Assembly (NCBI GenBank): GCA_963995505.1
Contig: OZ023192.1
Location: 4,943,001 to 5,007,000 of the forward strand
DNA from: Hypericum androsaemum
Lineage: Eukaryota; Streptophyta; Magnoliopsida; Malpighiales; Hypericaceae
DNA length: 64,000 bases
Direction: 5' to 3'
Below, piece after piece: positions 34,922 through 48,015 of the stretch (the first letter of the stretch is position 1; each line of letters starts with the position of its first letter). Under the pieces are notes generated by a model. The model was not told where the DNA came from and ran no database searches. It worked only from the letters and a program-made list of their open reading frames with translations. The position numbers were made by a program, and so were the translations under genes.

Positions 34922-36746
34922 TGTCATGCCCCTAAAATAGGCATGGCAACCGCCACAGAGAGAGAATTCTCCGTAAGGCTCAATTACTCTTAAAGTACGT
35001 TAGAAAACAAACATCTTTAAATGTTACATCGACAATAATAAATAAGTGTTTATCCAAAACATAAATGCCGTGTTGCACAATGCATGCGACCTGCTCCTAG
35101 TTCTCACCCCCCGAATTGTCCCTTAGTATCTGAGACAGCAGCGCACATTAATGAGGATACGCATCTCAGTAAGTCGGTAAAAATACATAATACATGCATC
35201 AAATCCTATCACAGATTTCATAACAAATCATACCTAATAATAACCCTTCAATCAAGCAGACATCACAATTACACACTCGTCAAATCAAAACATGTAAAAT
35301 AAGTAATGGACATTAACATTCTCACCACAGGGCACAGATATCCTATACACTCGCGTAGAGTATGAAAATCATACAGAATACTCTACGGGTACAGTAGCGT
35401 AGGGATAATCCCGACCAGTACAGTACATAGTCCTTTCAGACAGAAAGGAATATCGGGATCCTGTGGGGCATAGTAGGTACTCATTTCACTATAGAGCACA
35501 GAAGCGAAAATGAGTTCTCACCACAGGGCACAGATATCCTCTACACTCGCGTAGAGTATGAAAATCATACAGAATACTCTACGGGCACAGTAGCGTAGGG
35601 ATAATACCGACCAGTACAGTATATAGTAATTTCAAACAGAACAGTTTTCAGAAGGACCTCACAAAAGACCGACCAATAGATTACGAATACCATATGGTAC
35701 AGGATGCAGTCAAACTCATACAGGCAGAGATCAATCCAGAAATAATACAGCGCATACGAATATAAATAATACTGAGTATTACCGAATCAATACAAAATAC
35801 CATAGCTCATACCGAAGCATTACCAAGTCAATAATGTCCAAAATACCAGATACACATATAGAATACCGATATACAAAATACAAGACCAATACTGAAACAC
35901 AACGCCTATTGCTAATACAAATCTAAACTTACCATGTCAAACAAATCTCATTCAACCAGAGTTAAACCAGAATGATCCAATGCAAGAAAACTATGCGATA
36001 CACATGTTATACTTTTTCCTCTGATAAATTCTCTCAAACATTTATTATAGTTTTTCCAGAAAAATATAAACCAAGTCCCCACAACCTACAAACCAAGTTC
36101 CTGGAAATTAAAGGACTTAAGACAATATCCATATCCCATGAAATTCAAGCAGTCCAATTATTTAATACAAGCCTATAATCTATAAAAAAGACAACAGTAC
36201 TTGATTATATAATATTCATGCGCTTTACAAACCTATCCACGTCAATAGCCTTCAACTAATATGAACCTTAATTTATTCACGCCTTAACTTATAAGAACCC
36301 TAAGATCATGCGCGGCTAGCATTAATCATTATTATTATTATTTTCTAAGAACAATAAAGTCCACCAAGAACACAGACGCAACCTTAGACAAGGGAATGTT
36401 CATTTATTAATCAAACAGAAGATACCAATGCATGAATACAAGCAGACGATTCGACCGAGATATGATTAAATCCAAAACAGAATCGAAAACATCGAAGCAG
36501 TGTCAACTAGCACGCAACGAGTAAAGTCAGAACCGACTTACATCCTTTTCAATGACGCATCTCTCGATCCTATTAATCCATTATTGTCCCCCAGTGGAAT
36601 GCGGCTATAGGCCTTGTATTTATAGTACACATTGACCTAATTAGGGTTACGTAAAAATTTACCTTAAGCTGCCCAAAGTTAGTATGAATAACCATACACT
36701 ACCCGAATTTTTTAACTAATGTCAAATAGATTTTTCGATTCTTACA
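34922..36746 (-). repeat. 5' LTR of the LARD-like element
   Basis: 1,825 bp, the near-identical partner of 30450-32274, bounded outside by GCACA (36747-36751). Confidence 0.92.
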
Positions 36747-36751
36747 GCACA

Positions 36752-37955
36752 TGAGAGATAAACTTTTTAATTCAAAACAAATCACAAATCATGTGGATGG
36801 GAAACCCCCTTTCTCTTTTTGATTATATTCGTTCTGATCTTTTGTTGATCAACTCAAGTGATGGCTAAAACTAGTTATATATAGATATGGAACAAGGCCT
36901 ATATATTCTCGTTGTCATTATCTTCTTACTCGTGTGTTCGAATTTTTATATTCCATAACCTTCTAAAAAAAGAATTTTTATATACCATAACGACATAAGC
37001 CTTGTTCGTTGAAATAGTTAGAAATTTACTAAATAGTTAGGAGACGTTGATTTAGGTTATGTGGAAAATTACAATTCTAAATCTACTAATTTATCATAGA
37101 AAATATAGCACCTCGCGATCCGACTGGCTATCTTCAAATACCAACACGAGTCTTTCTAGCGTATTTTGTCCTCACTCGCACGTACTCTAGGAAACTTCAC
37201 TTGAAATTTCTCCAGCCCTAGTGCGCTTAACTTTGGATTTCTTTCAAAATGTTTGCAAGGAAAAGAGGTGCAACTTGTTGATATCTATAGTATCATCAAA
37301 TCACTTAAGATTTTTTCAACCGATCATTAACGGGTATCACAGAAGATCACAGTTTTATAATATTGTTTTCTTCACTTTTTTAGTTACATTTTTTCTACAT
37401 TAATTTTATTTTTTTGAGATAAGAATTTTGAAATGTTTTTCTAATTTATTTATATTATTCATCAAATAAATTAAAATTATATATTTATATTTTCCAAAAT
37501 ACATCTAATTGGACATAAAATATTCATGGAAATAACTATTAATAGATCAATAATACTACACGGATAGAAAATATTGTAATTTTTTAGAAAACATAAAATG
37601 TCAATCAAAATAAATTTAGAATTGGATAACAAAAATTTATATTCAGATAACTGAAATTTTGTTCACTACTTATTGCAGATGTGGCAAATCGAGATTCATA
37701 TTTATCTCGGTCACTTTGAAGATTTTTGGTCTTTTTACCAAATCGGTTCACAACTTTTTTGAGAGTGAATGAACATATCTATTGTTTTATCTTTTTTTAA
37801 CAATATCTTTTACAATCATGGATAAAAATAATAAACTATTTTTTACCACCTCTAATTTGTACTTACTTCAAATAACATAAATCGATATCAATTACGAATA
37901 AATTTAACGATTTGGTACTTTGCTTAACTGAATACAAAGGTCTTTTCTAGTCTCT
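36752..37955. other. AT-rich intergenic DNA
   Basis: No gene, RNA or repeat structure recognised. Stops are frequent in all frames. Confidence 0.5.
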
Positions 37956-39395
37956 TCGAACGAAAACACATTGAATACTGCATCAGAATAGATAGCAATT
38001 CTGATCATGTATCTAATAGTAATGAGAAGCAATTACAACCTAGCATTGCCTTGAGGAGGTCATCTAGGACTAAGCAACCAAATTGCACATTAAAAGACTC
38101 CAAAACCTTTCATGATTACTATCGTGTTGATGAGTTTATCTCTTATCGACCGATAACTGCTAATCGTTGAGTCATCCTCAGTTACTTAGATAGATCAACA
38201 GAACCTAGAAACTATGAATAGGCTGTTAAAAAAACAATTGGAACCATGATAGAAGAATTAGAAGCATTGAAAAAATAATACATGAGACATTGTTGAATTA
38301 CTTGCTGGTATAAAGACCACTGATAACAAATGGATTTATAAGATAAAACGTGAAAGTGATAGTTTTGTGGAAAGATACAAGGCAACGTTGGTAGTCAAGG
38401 GTTTTACACAAACTTCACAAATAGATTACAATAAAAATTTTGCACATGTGGCTAAAATGAACACTATCCACATATTAATATCTATAGCAATCAATCAAGG
38501 CTAGAATATGCAGCACATGGAGGTCGACAACGTATTTCTGCAGGGAAATCTTGAAGAAGAGATTTATTTGAATCCACCTCCTAGCCTCACTCAACAAGGA
38601 TCGGGTAAGGTATGTCGATTAAACAAAGCTATATAGGGTGATCTTCTCATATCTAAACCTAAATCTGATATGCATAGTCATTTTGATATCAAAGACTGTC
38701 GAAAACTCAATATTTCCGTGGAATTGAATTTGCTTATTCCTCTGAAGGTGCGTTTATCAATCAGATAAATATGTTGTTGATCTCCTAAAGGAGTCTAAGA
38801 AGTTTGGATGCAAACCCTATGCAACTCCGGTAGAATAAAATCTGAAGTTGTCTAGTCATGAAGGTGAAAAGGGATATCTTATAGTCTCAAAGGATTGTAG
38901 GCAAAGTAATTTACCTCATCATGACTAGGCCTGATATTACCTATGTAGTTAGCTTTTTTTTAAAGGGTAAAAAGTCTTATTTATTTGCACCAAAATTAAA
39001 AAGCCCTTGAAATGCAACCGAAAGAACAAGTCGCTTTCTGTCACAAAAAAGAAAAGCACCCCCAACCTAAACCTCCATGCAGATATTACATATGAAGTTA
39101 GCTTAATTAGTCAAATTATGCATTCCCCTCGTGTCCCTCATTTAGTTTTAATGTATATGATCCTTAAGTACCTAAAAGGCTGTCCATGAAAGGGAATTCT
39201 TATGAAACAGAATAGCCACTTGAATGTATCTGCTTTTACATATTGCCCAGGAAACATTGATGATAGGCAATCAACCTCAGGATAATGTATATTGGTTGGT
39301 AGAAACCTTGCAATATGGAGATCAATGAAGCAAAATGTTATGGCAAGCTCTAGTGGGGAGGCTGAATATCGTGGCAACTTCAATAGCGTGTTATA
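37956..39395 (+). pseudogene. Dead copia pol: reverse transcriptase and RNase H
   Basis: Across three plus frames the translation follows a Ty1/copia pol in order. First is the linker with LRRSSRTKQP (about 38055), then EPRNYE and MIEELEALKK, then NKWIYKIKRESD and ERYKATLVVKGFTQ. Next come the MEVDNVFLQGNLEEEIYL active-site region, KESKKFGCKPYATPVE, and the RNase H part ILKYLKGCP with GEAEYR near 39360. Many stops and indels interrupt it, the YVDD segment is missing, and a LINE tail has inserted at 38956-39081. No LTRs or gag were recognised around it. Confidence 0.82.
38956..39081 (-). mobile_element. 5'-truncated LINE 3' end inserted in the copia pol
   Basis: A 126-bp insert whose minus strand ends in an A-run, flanked by 23-bp direct repeats (38933-38955 and 39082-39104) differing at two bases. 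Long target duplications and an A-tail are signs of target-primed LINE or SINE insertion. Confidence 0.7.
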
Positions 39396-39520
39396 ATTTA
39401 GCGAAAAAAATAAAGACAAACTTCTATCAAACTGGTTGCGACAATTACAGTTGCAAGAAAAAAGTAAAACAACTTCAAAGTACATCTAGGTCTTTTCAAA
39501 AGTAAATACACAAAATCATA
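39395..39520 (-). repeat. 3' flank shared by the F-box/DUF295 copies
   Basis: The segment with CAAACTTCTATCAAACTGG and GCGACAATTAC recurs at about 42665-42820 and 45385-45510, each time just 3' of an F-box/DUF295 copy. The duplicated unit therefore included flanking DNA. Confidence 0.65.
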
Positions 39521-39599
39521 TGGCACAAAGCATATATAAATCAATTAATTTTTATGTGATAGTCGTTGTATTGTTGGTTTCCATATCATATACCCGCCA

Positions 39600-40424
39600 A
39601 CCATGATTAGTAGGTTGTGAAATAGACGCAATTCCTCCTGCATCCAACTACTTGCCTTGCCAAAACAGACATGGCACAGTTGGTCCCCAGGAACAAGCTC
39701 CTACCTCCATCAATGCTCTTCTTCTTTGCCAACGCAAGATCACCGACATCCACCTCGTAGACGTCCACATCATCAACAACCTCGATGGATTGTCTGGAAA
39801 CAAGGAAAACCACCAGCACCTTCCCATCCGATTCCACCATGAATTCCCTGAAGTGCTTGGCGTAAATGGAATGGACAGCCCTCCTTTTCCCGACTCGCGT
39901 GATCTTAAGCTCCCAATCCGAAACCACCTCTTCTACCAATGCAAGGGTTCCTTGCAAGCTGAGGACATAGAACCTGTCATGGAATCCGATCCCCTTTGCA
40001 ATGCGTAAGAAATGAGACTGCTCTATGGGTCATGACAATTTGGATCGACGGTGTCAGAGTCTAGTTCCTCCAAAGAAATAGAAAGGTAGCAGGTCTCTGG
40101 AGATGGCTTTCCACTTCAAACTACGAGTTTTCTTGATCGAACTACCTTTACGCCATGGTCTGTTGCAGAATTGGGATTTCCTTTGTCTCTGTTGGGTTAT
40201 CTGAGATTTCAAGCCATGGAAGAGGATGTGAAACAGCAGAGGAACTTAAACACCTGCAATTTCCGTTTGGGCGACAAGTTGGTCACGGCACTGCCATGAA
40301 CAGTCGCCAATAGGGTTGGCTCGCTTGATATCAATTCGATGAGCTGCTCGGGAAGATCTGGCCAAGTTGGAGACCGATCGCTGGCTTCTAGTTTCTCTCT
40401 TTTCTTGCTTTTCTTTGGAGCCCT
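39600..40424 (-). pseudogene. F-box/DUF295 pseudogene, copy 1 (start codon lost)
   Basis: The C-terminal half reads well (MQGTLALVEE, VVFLVSRQSIEVVDD, RSLFLGTNCAMSVLA, CRRNCVYF), which is the DUF295 signature. The N-terminal F-box is recognisable upstream (WPDLPEQLIELIS, about 40365). The position of the start ATG, as in copy 2, reads AGG (40424-40422). Further frameshifts and stops disrupt the middle, and the last residues after CVYF are altered. The gene is not expected to give a protein. It is head-to-tail with the other copies on the minus strand. Confidence 0.82.
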
Positions 40425-40439
40425 CTATAACTAATGATC

Positions 40440-41995
40440 AAGTTCGGAGCTCAAAGTGGTAAAAGATAAAAGTGGAAATTTGATATTTAAGTCTAAAATA
40501 AGGGTTCGAACTTTGAAAAAAAAGGAAGGGTTATTTATAAAAATTGAGTCTCAAATTTGAGTGGCTCAATTTAATTATTGGTTTCTAGATGAGATATGGT
40601 GTATAAATATGCTAAAATGCTTGAGCTCCAAGGTTCAATTGTCTTTAAAAAATTGAATATCAATTCATAAACAAGCTTTATTCTTAAAAATATATAAACA
40701 AGCTTACAAGAAAACTTCAATAGGAGAGGAGATTCTTACTTTCCCTTGGGCGACAAGTTGCGAGTTGCCTTGCTATAGTCGTTAGTCAACGCCCAACTCG
40801 ACTGTCTACTCCTCAAATGATTCCATCATTTTTTGGGATTGCAGCTGGTGTTTCTTTACCTTTTTTTTTGGTAGGTAAAGAATATTATGATATTGTTGAA
40901 GTACAAAATAACCCTGGTATTGTCAATACATCTCAAGTTCTCTGGTGTGGCAAAACTGTCTCTAATCTCTTGTCTAGATGGACTCGGCCTTCGGTTAGCA
41001 TTGAGACAAACCCGGTCTTTGCTTGATATTTGGACGGACCCAGTATTTGGTTGGCGTTGAGATGGACTTGACTTTTGGTGGGCATTAAGACGGGATCGGT
41101 CTTCGGTTGGTTTTGTCAATAGGTCTCAAGTGCCAAGAGGACGATCGATAACCAAGAGCGCGGTCGGTCTTCAAGAGGGCGGTCTGATCTCCAAGAGGGC
41201 GGTCGATCTCCAAGAGGGCGGTCGGTTGACAAGAGAATGGTCGATCTCCAAGAGAAAGATCGGTCTTCAAGAGGATGGACTGGTCTCCAAGAGGACGGTC
41301 GAAATAGGATACTTCAGATTGTATGCTATCTCATCTGCCTCACTCAATCATCTGCTCGCCTACATCAATCTGTTGGGTTTCTCGGTTGTTCGCTTGCTTG
41401 CTTTTATCCGCCTACTAAGCTCAGTATTCTGTTGGTCACGACCATCTTTCTGGTTGCGTTTGTCCATCTACCTTGCTTGTCGCTGGTCGTATTTGGCTGC
41501 CCGCATCATTTGTTGCTGGCTTCATTTGTCTGCATGCTCTTAGGCTGAGGAGAGCTTTGTGTGGACGTGTCTCAGGCATGGACTCGGGTGGTTTATGTTT
41601 CGCTTGGGTTTTCAGTTTGGACCCTTGAGAATGTTTTCGAATCGTTGAAGTCCAATTGGAACAAGCATCTAGGCCGGTGTACGGAGTTGGCTAGGACGTG
41701 GTGGGAATTTTCCTATATTAGTCTGGGACGAGATTTTCTTACTTTGGAGCAGAGGATTCTTTGATATTCGGTTACAACTTTAGATTTCTTTGATTGAGCT
41801 AGATCTTTCAATATTCGGCCAAGACTTGGTATGCTCTTATTTAGGCCGGGTCACTTGTTCAGCACAGCCTGAGGATTCCTATTTGAGTTCAAATCTCTCT
41901 ATTTTGGGGAGTCATTTTAGATTCTGGTGAATATAGCGGAGTTGCTGAGCATCCAGAACAAAGCGTATCGCTTGGGCTGCAACCGGAGACTTCCC
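40440..41995. other. Intergenic DNA between F-box copies, with a minisatellite
   Basis: No coding domain recognised. At about 41130-41310 an 18-20 bp unit close to GGTCGATCTCCAAGAGGGC is repeated roughly eight times with variations. The part next to copy 1 (40.70-40.82 kb) resembles 44.15-44.25 kb upstream of copy 2. Confidence 0.6.
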
Positions 41996-41999
41996 TTGT

Positions 42000-42390
42000 A
42001 CTGGACCACGGACCAAAAGTAAAAGAATCTTCTTTCCTTGGCACCGTATCAGCCATCTTTACCACCAGCTCTTTACGAGAGAGGATCCCCTCTCAAACTT
42101 TGAACAAGTCACATAAAGCTTCCTAGCACTAAATTGAAACCTATTCGTCTTCCTAATGATCCCCTCTAGATCTTCACGAAGACCTAGTCTTACAAACCCA
42201 AAATGGGATCTCTTATTTGAATCTTCTAAAGAAAATTATCAGATCCTCTCCTCCCCACTTAGAAGGCATGAAATCAACTAAGAGCGTCAAGCTCTCCATC
42301 CCTTCTTTGGGTCTCGCCATTAACAGTCAGGGTTCTACCAGCGCCGCTCGCCCTTCCAGTCGGCGAAAGGAGGGATGTGACAGAACCGGG
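42000..42390 (-). pseudogene. Possible LINE ORF1 RRM fragment
   Basis: The minus translation has an order like the RRM of plant LINE ORF1: FFRRF, then FWVCKTRSSREDLEGIIRK, then FSARKLYVTCSKFERG. Several frames are needed. The match is weak and rests on pattern only. Confidence 0.35.
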
Positions 42391-42837
42391 GGAGTATATT
42401 AAGGAAGAGAGAATTTAGAGAGAGAGAAAGTTCTTTTTATTAATTTATTTATTTTCAAAAGCTGTGGACCCATCATTATTTTACCCTATTTATTATTATT
42501 ATCACATAGAACAAAAGTAGGATCTCTATAGCACGAATACTTTGCGAACATGCCGGATGGATGGATGGGCATATTACTTCAATTTGGCAAACATGAGGTG
42601 ACTAAAAGTGGGCTGGCTGCATATTAGTATTACTTCAAACCTCAATAGCGGGTTAGAATTTACCGAGAAAAATAAAGGCAAACTTCTATCAAACTGGTTG
42701 GTTGCGACAATTACAATTGCAAGAAGAAAAAAAAACTTCAAAGTAGATCTTCTCGTACTTGTCAAGATTTTTCCAAAAGTAATATACCAATCCAAATGAC
42801 ACAACGCGTATTTAAATTAAAAGAATTATGTAAATTT

Positions 42838-43852
42838 TTATCCGATAGTCGTTATATCGTTTGTTTCCATATCATACACCCACCAAACATGATCAGGATA
42901 GATACTGAAATAGACGCAATTGCTCCTGCAACCCACTACTTGGCTTGCCAAAACAGACATGGCACAGTTGGTCCCCAAGAACAAGCTCCTACCTCCATTA
43001 ATGCTATTCTTTCTTTACAAACGCAAGGTCACCGGCATCCACCTCGTAGACTTCCACATCATCGACAACCTCGATGGATTTTCTGGAAACAAGGAAAACC
43101 ACCAGTACCTTCCCATCTGATTCCACCGTGAATTCCCTGAAGTGCTTGGCGTAAACGGAAGGGACAGCCCTCATTTTCCCAACTCGCGTGATCTTAAGCT
43201 CCCAATCCGAACCCACCTCTTCGACAACTGCAAGGGTTCCTTGCAAGCTGAGGACATAGAACCTGCCATGGAATCCGATCCCATTGGCAATGCGGAAGAA
43301 ATGAGACTGCTCTGATGGGTCATGACAATTCAGATCGACAGTGTCACAGTTTAGTTTCCTCCAACTATATATCACATAAGGCCATGGTATGTTGCAGAAA
43401 TAGAATGGTAGTAGGTCTCTGGAGATGGCTGTCCACTTCAAACTACGAGTTTTCTTGATCCAACTACCTTTCCACCAAAGACCATGAAATTGATAAAGTG
43501 TCGAAGAGGTGTCCCCGCGGGTATTCAACGAGTAGACAATCCGAGACTGGGTACATCGATCCAATTTCCGGATTCTTGGGTGGAAAAAGGTCCATGGATC
43601 CATATGGATTCGCTTTGTCTCAGTTTGTTAATCTGAGATTTCAAGCCATGGAAGAGGATGTGAAACAGCAGAGGAAGTGCAATTCCCGTTTCTGTATCTC
43701 CATGACTTGGTCAAGCCACTTCCATGAACAGTGGCCAATAGGGTTGGCTCGCTTGATATTAATTCGATGAGCTGCTCGGGAAGATCTGCCCAAGTTGGAA
43801 AGCGATCATTGGCTTCTAGTTTCTCTTTTTTCTTGCTTTTCTTTGGAGCCAT
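42838..43852 (-). pseudogene. F-box/DUF295 pseudogene, copy 2 (nonsense and frameshift)
   Basis: Starts at ATG 43852 (MAPKKSKKKEK) with the F-box WADLPEQLIELISSEPTL. An in-frame TAA at 43628-43630 interrupts it, after which the same phase runs on for 200 codons through FYVLSLQGTLAVVEE and VEVYEVDAGDL. A one-base insertion near 43005 then shifts the frame ahead of the conserved LFLGTNCAMSVLA block, which continues in another phase to a stop at 42838. Two lesions make it a pseudogene. Its middle has about 30 more residues than the open copy at 58.8 kb, showing the ancestral length of this subgroup. Confidence 0.85.
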
Positions 43853-43859
43853 CTATAAC

Positions 43860-45380
43860 TACTGATCAAGTTCCGAGCTAGTTCTAGTTCAAAGGATGAA
43901 CTAGAGATTTGATTTCTAAAAATGGTGTTTTAACTTTGAAAAAAGGAAATTTTATTTATTAAAATTAAGTCTCAAATTAGAGTGGCTCAAAAAAACATTT
44001 TGAAGGTAAGTGGCTCAATTTAATTTTTGAGTTTGAATGAGTTATGGAGTATAAATATGCGAAAATTCTTGGGCTCCAAGGTTTGATTGTTTTTAAAAAA
44101 AGTTGAAAATTAATTTATAAACAAGCTTACAAGGAAATTTTAATGGGAGATTCCTAGTATCCTTGGGCGATAAGTTGCAATTTGCCTATAGTCGTCAGTC
44201 AACGCCTAAAATGCCAACTGGCTATTCCTCGAAAGATTAGTTCTCGTGCTTGTTTTAATATTTTGAGGGTTTTTGGTTGGTTTTTTTTTACAAAGAACAT
44301 TATGCATAGTCCAATTCATATCAAGGGTCTTTTGTATATAATTAGTTGAGCTAAGCTTATTACTAACTTACTCTATGCATTTAGCAGCATTATTAGAATG
44401 CTTAATTAGTACTATCCGGTATTAGGAAAACCACCGAAAAGATAAATCAAATAAAGCTTCTGAAAAGTAAAAAAATTTCTACAAATATTTAATAATGTTG
44501 CATTCGAAGGGTACTCAAAATCGATATGTAAAAGAACAATCTTACCTGGCAATATGCTTGTTGGTTAAGCATTTACTTTTTTCATTTGAAAATTGTAAAC
44601 ATTTACTTTATTTTGATAGATAATAAATTATATTTTTTTACCTAAGAAAAAGTAAACTAAAAGAACCACAAAGGTACACCGAATGACTTGAAACACCTAA
44701 ATAGTCTGCGACACTAAGAACATTGTTATTACTTGTGTAAATCCAAACTATATTGCTTCTTATCGCCTAAATCAATATGATCAAGCTGTTCTCATTTTTT
44801 CCATTCTTTTGGAAGTCTACACCGTGATGGATTCACCTTACATTATAGTTTTTAGCAGTCCTGCCTTACATGAGTTGACATTTGCCTAAAATTTTGGATT
44901 ATTTATCTCTTGGATAAATATTTGAAAAAAATTTTAACCTGTAATTTGACGTATTTCTGACGCAAAATAGTCAACCGATGAAATGTAGGGGCTAGTTATG
45001 GTGGTTGGGTTTTCTGATATTAAAAAAAAGTATGTTTTATAATTTCTCATAGCTAAATATTATCGAGTACTATTTAAAATAAATCACTAACTTTTATAGT
45101 ATCACGAAAATCTCCCTTGTCTTCTATTTCCTCTATAACTGACCTCAGATTCAACCGAGCTATTTTATAAATAATATCATGTGGATTTGTTGGCATTAGA
45201 CTTTTTTCTTGGTAGGAACCAACTACTACTAAAAATAAATTAGTATTTTTGACCAAAAAATATACTTTTTTGCAATAATCATTCCAAAAAATACTATCAA
45301 CTCCGGAAAAAAAACTGTTTATGCCCGGTAATACAAGGGATGTTAGTGATTAAATGCTAGTGATAAACTGCATAGGTTCG
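43860..45380. other. AT-rich spacer between F-box copies 2 and 3
   Basis: 43.86-44.25 kb is the upstream region of copy 2, including AGTATAAATATGC (about 44050) and a TTGGGCTCCAAGG block shared with the other copies. The rest shows no gene. Confidence 0.55.
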
Positions 45381-45524
45381 GTGCTAAAAAATAAAGACAA
45401 ACTTCTATCAAACTAGTTGCGACAATTGCAATTTCAAGAAAAAAACAACGTCAAAGAAATTCATCTCGTGGTTTTTTCAAAAGTAAGTACACCAATCCAT
45501 ATAGTAGAAAGATGAATTGACGGA

Positions 45525-46480
45525 TTATGTCATAGTCGTTATATCGTTGGTTTCCATATCATACACCCACCAACCATGATCAGGATAGATACTGCAACCC
45601 ACTACTTGGCTTGCCAAGACAGACATGGCACAGTTGGTCCCCAAGAACAAGCTCCTACCTCCATTAATGGCCTTCCTCTTAACCAGCTTAAGGCCATCGG
45701 TGTCCAGCTCGTGGACTTCCACATCATCAACAACCTCGTGGGATTGTCTGAAAAGCAGGAAAACCACCACCACCTTTCCATCTGATTCCACCATGAATTC
45801 CCTGAAGTACTTGCACTGAATGGAAGGAACGGCCCTCCTTTTTCCGACTCACGTGATCTTCAGCTCCCAATCCGAACTTCGACAACCGCAAGAGTTTCTT
45901 GCAAGCTGAGGACATAGAACCTGTCCTGGAATCCAATCCCCTTGGCAATGCGAAAGAAATGGGACAGCTCTGATGGGTCATTACAATTCGGGTCAAGGGT
46001 GTCACAGTTCAGTTTCTTCCAACTATACCGAATCCCATTAGGCCTTGGCATGTTGCAGAAATAGAACGGTGGTCGATCTTCGTTGCTGCCATTCCAATGC
46101 AAACTATAAATTTTCTTGATCCAACTATCTTTCCACCAATGACCATGATATTGATCAACTATCGAAGAACTGTCCCCGCGAGTATTCGACGAGTAGACAA
46201 GCCAAGACCTGGCATAATGATCCACCTTCCGGATTTTTGGCTCGAAAGAGGTTGATGAATCCATTGGGATTGCCTTTAACTCGAGTGGGTGATCGTAGAT
46301 TTCAAGCCATGGAAGAGGATGTGAACCAGTTGAGGAACTTAAGCACCTGCAATTCCCATTTCTGGATCTCCATAACTTGATCACGCCACTGCCACGGATT
46401 GTGGTCATTAGGGTTGGCTCACTTGATATTAATTCTGTGAGCTGCTCGGGAAGATCTGGCCAAGTAGAAAAGCCATTGTT
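45525..46480 (-). pseudogene. F-box/DUF295 pseudogene, copy 3
   Basis: The F-box is at the top (WPDLPEQLTELISSEPTL, about 46455), then a long open stretch with DHPLELKAIPMDSS and FYVLSLQETLAVVE. A deletion of about 7 bp near 45880 shifts phase, and the next segment meets a TGA where the paralogues have Arg (ITRVG). The C-terminal block LFLGTNCAMSVLA is present but lacks about seven residues before SIYPDHGWWVYDM. A copia LTR-gag fragment abuts the N-terminus at about 46490, so the start and promoter are gone. Confidence 0.83.
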
Positions 46481-46494
46481 GGCTTTTTGATCTT

Positions 46495-47210
46495 CATGAA
46501 GTCACTGTGACTCCATGCATTCAGGGGTTGATCTTCTGTTGATCAGCCTTATTTTCTATCACCTTCGGAGCTTCTTCCTTCAAGAATCGAACCAGGTTGA
46601 GCGTTGTCAAGTAGAACAGATCTTTTGTTGCCATCTCTTGAACTCTGTGCTATTAAACTTGGCCGGCCTTTCGGCGTGGACAACTCCCGGGACCATTGGC
46701 ACTGGTGCAGAGCTTGATGATGCCATCTTCAAGTACACAGATCTCGTCTTACGATTGTTGTTTGTCGGAGGTGGTGTACTTGATTAGGATCTTAGTCGAG
46801 GCAAGAGTTTGACTCTTTCTCCATATGACAAGATTGTCCCGTATTCAGTGCTAACGGGCTACGGCAATCGTCCCCAAGATACAACGACTAGTTACTTCCA
46901 AAATTGTAGCACAACGAGTCTCGAAGCTTCGTCGAACCGCTAGATGCTCGAAACTTTCTTGAGAGAGAGAGAAGAGAACGACTATTGCTAATGAATGCGT
47001 ATGCAATGAGTGTTAGGTGTGAGTTCAAATGAGGAGAGAAGGGCCTATTTATAGGCAATGGAGGCAGGAATTTTTGAAGGACTGCCTGGCAACTCCGAAG
47101 GGGCTCCAACCTCTCTAAAGAAGCGTCTCGGGTCTACCTGTAGTCCTGACGGGACGCCTGTTGCTGCTTCGCGTCCCTTCGCCAGAAAAAACATACTATT
47201 TCATTAACAT
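46495..47210 (-). mobile_element. Copia fragment: gag start plus part of the 5' LTR
   Basis: Reverse-complement relative of the first 0.9 kb of the copia element at 51537. It has the gag start (46495-46740), the leader ATCGTAAGACGAGATC, then an LTR end ACAAACAACA at about 46756. LTR sequence with a CCTATAAATAGGCC promoter (about 47055) follows. It is clearly diverged from the 51.5-kb element, so it is a separate, older insertion. The rest of the element is missing. Confidence 0.78.
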
Positions 47211-48015
47211 TAGGTCGGAAAGTCTTTATACAAAAGTGTATGAAGCTCTGATAGCGGATACTATAACGACTTGAATAGACATATTCTGAGTTCCGACATC
47301 ATTGCAATCCAATTGGCTAGCTCATTTGCTTGTCCAGGAGTGTATTTATCCGAGCACCTGTTACAAATATTTCTAGATATGAATCTTTGAAGGGGAGGTT
47401 TTTAATTTAAACAAATAATCTCTAGTAAATAGAGAGCCGTCACAGGCATCCATCAGAGATGCTGTTAATTTCCATATCATAAACCCACCAACCTTGATCA
47501 GGATAGATGGCAAAATAGACGCAATTCCTCCTGCAACCAACTACTTGGCTTGCTAACACAGACATTGCACAGTTGGTCCCCAAGAACAAGCTCCTACCTT
47601 CATTAATGGCCTTCCTCTTAACCAACGCAAGGTCAACGGCATCCACCTCGTAGACTTCCACGTCATCAACAACCTCTATGGATTTTCTGGAAATAAGGAA
47701 AACCACCAGCACCTTCCCGTCAGATTCCACCATCAATTCCCTATAGTATTTGCACTGAATGGAAGGGACAGCCCTCCGTTTCCCAACACGCGTGATCTTA
47801 AGCTCCCAATCTGAACCCACCTCTTCGACAAGCGCGAGGGTTCCTTGCAGGCTCAGGACATAGAAATTTCCATGGATTCCTATCACATTGGCAATGCGAA
47901 AGAGATGAGACGGCGCCTCTGATGGGTCCCGACAATTCGGGTCAGTAATGCAAGTGTCCAAGTACCTCCAACAACAACCATACCCTTTGCAGAAATATCT
48001 CCACTAGTATCTGTG

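Larger units (their letters stand above)
30450..36746 (-). mobile_element. Young non-coding LTR retrotransposon (LARD-like), 6.3 kb
   Basis: Two LTRs of identical length (1,825 bp; 30450-32274 and 34922-36746) flank a 2.65-kb internal region, with the perfect 5-bp duplication GCACA at 30445-30449 and 36747-36751. A tRNA-Met primer site at 34903-34914 and a purine tract at 32275-32287 set the orientation to minus, so the right LTR is the 5' LTR. No gag, protease, RT or integrase can be read in the internal region; the longest frame (33606-33983, 125 codons) is Lys/Arg-rich without a domain. The element must be moved in trans. Confidence 0.92.
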
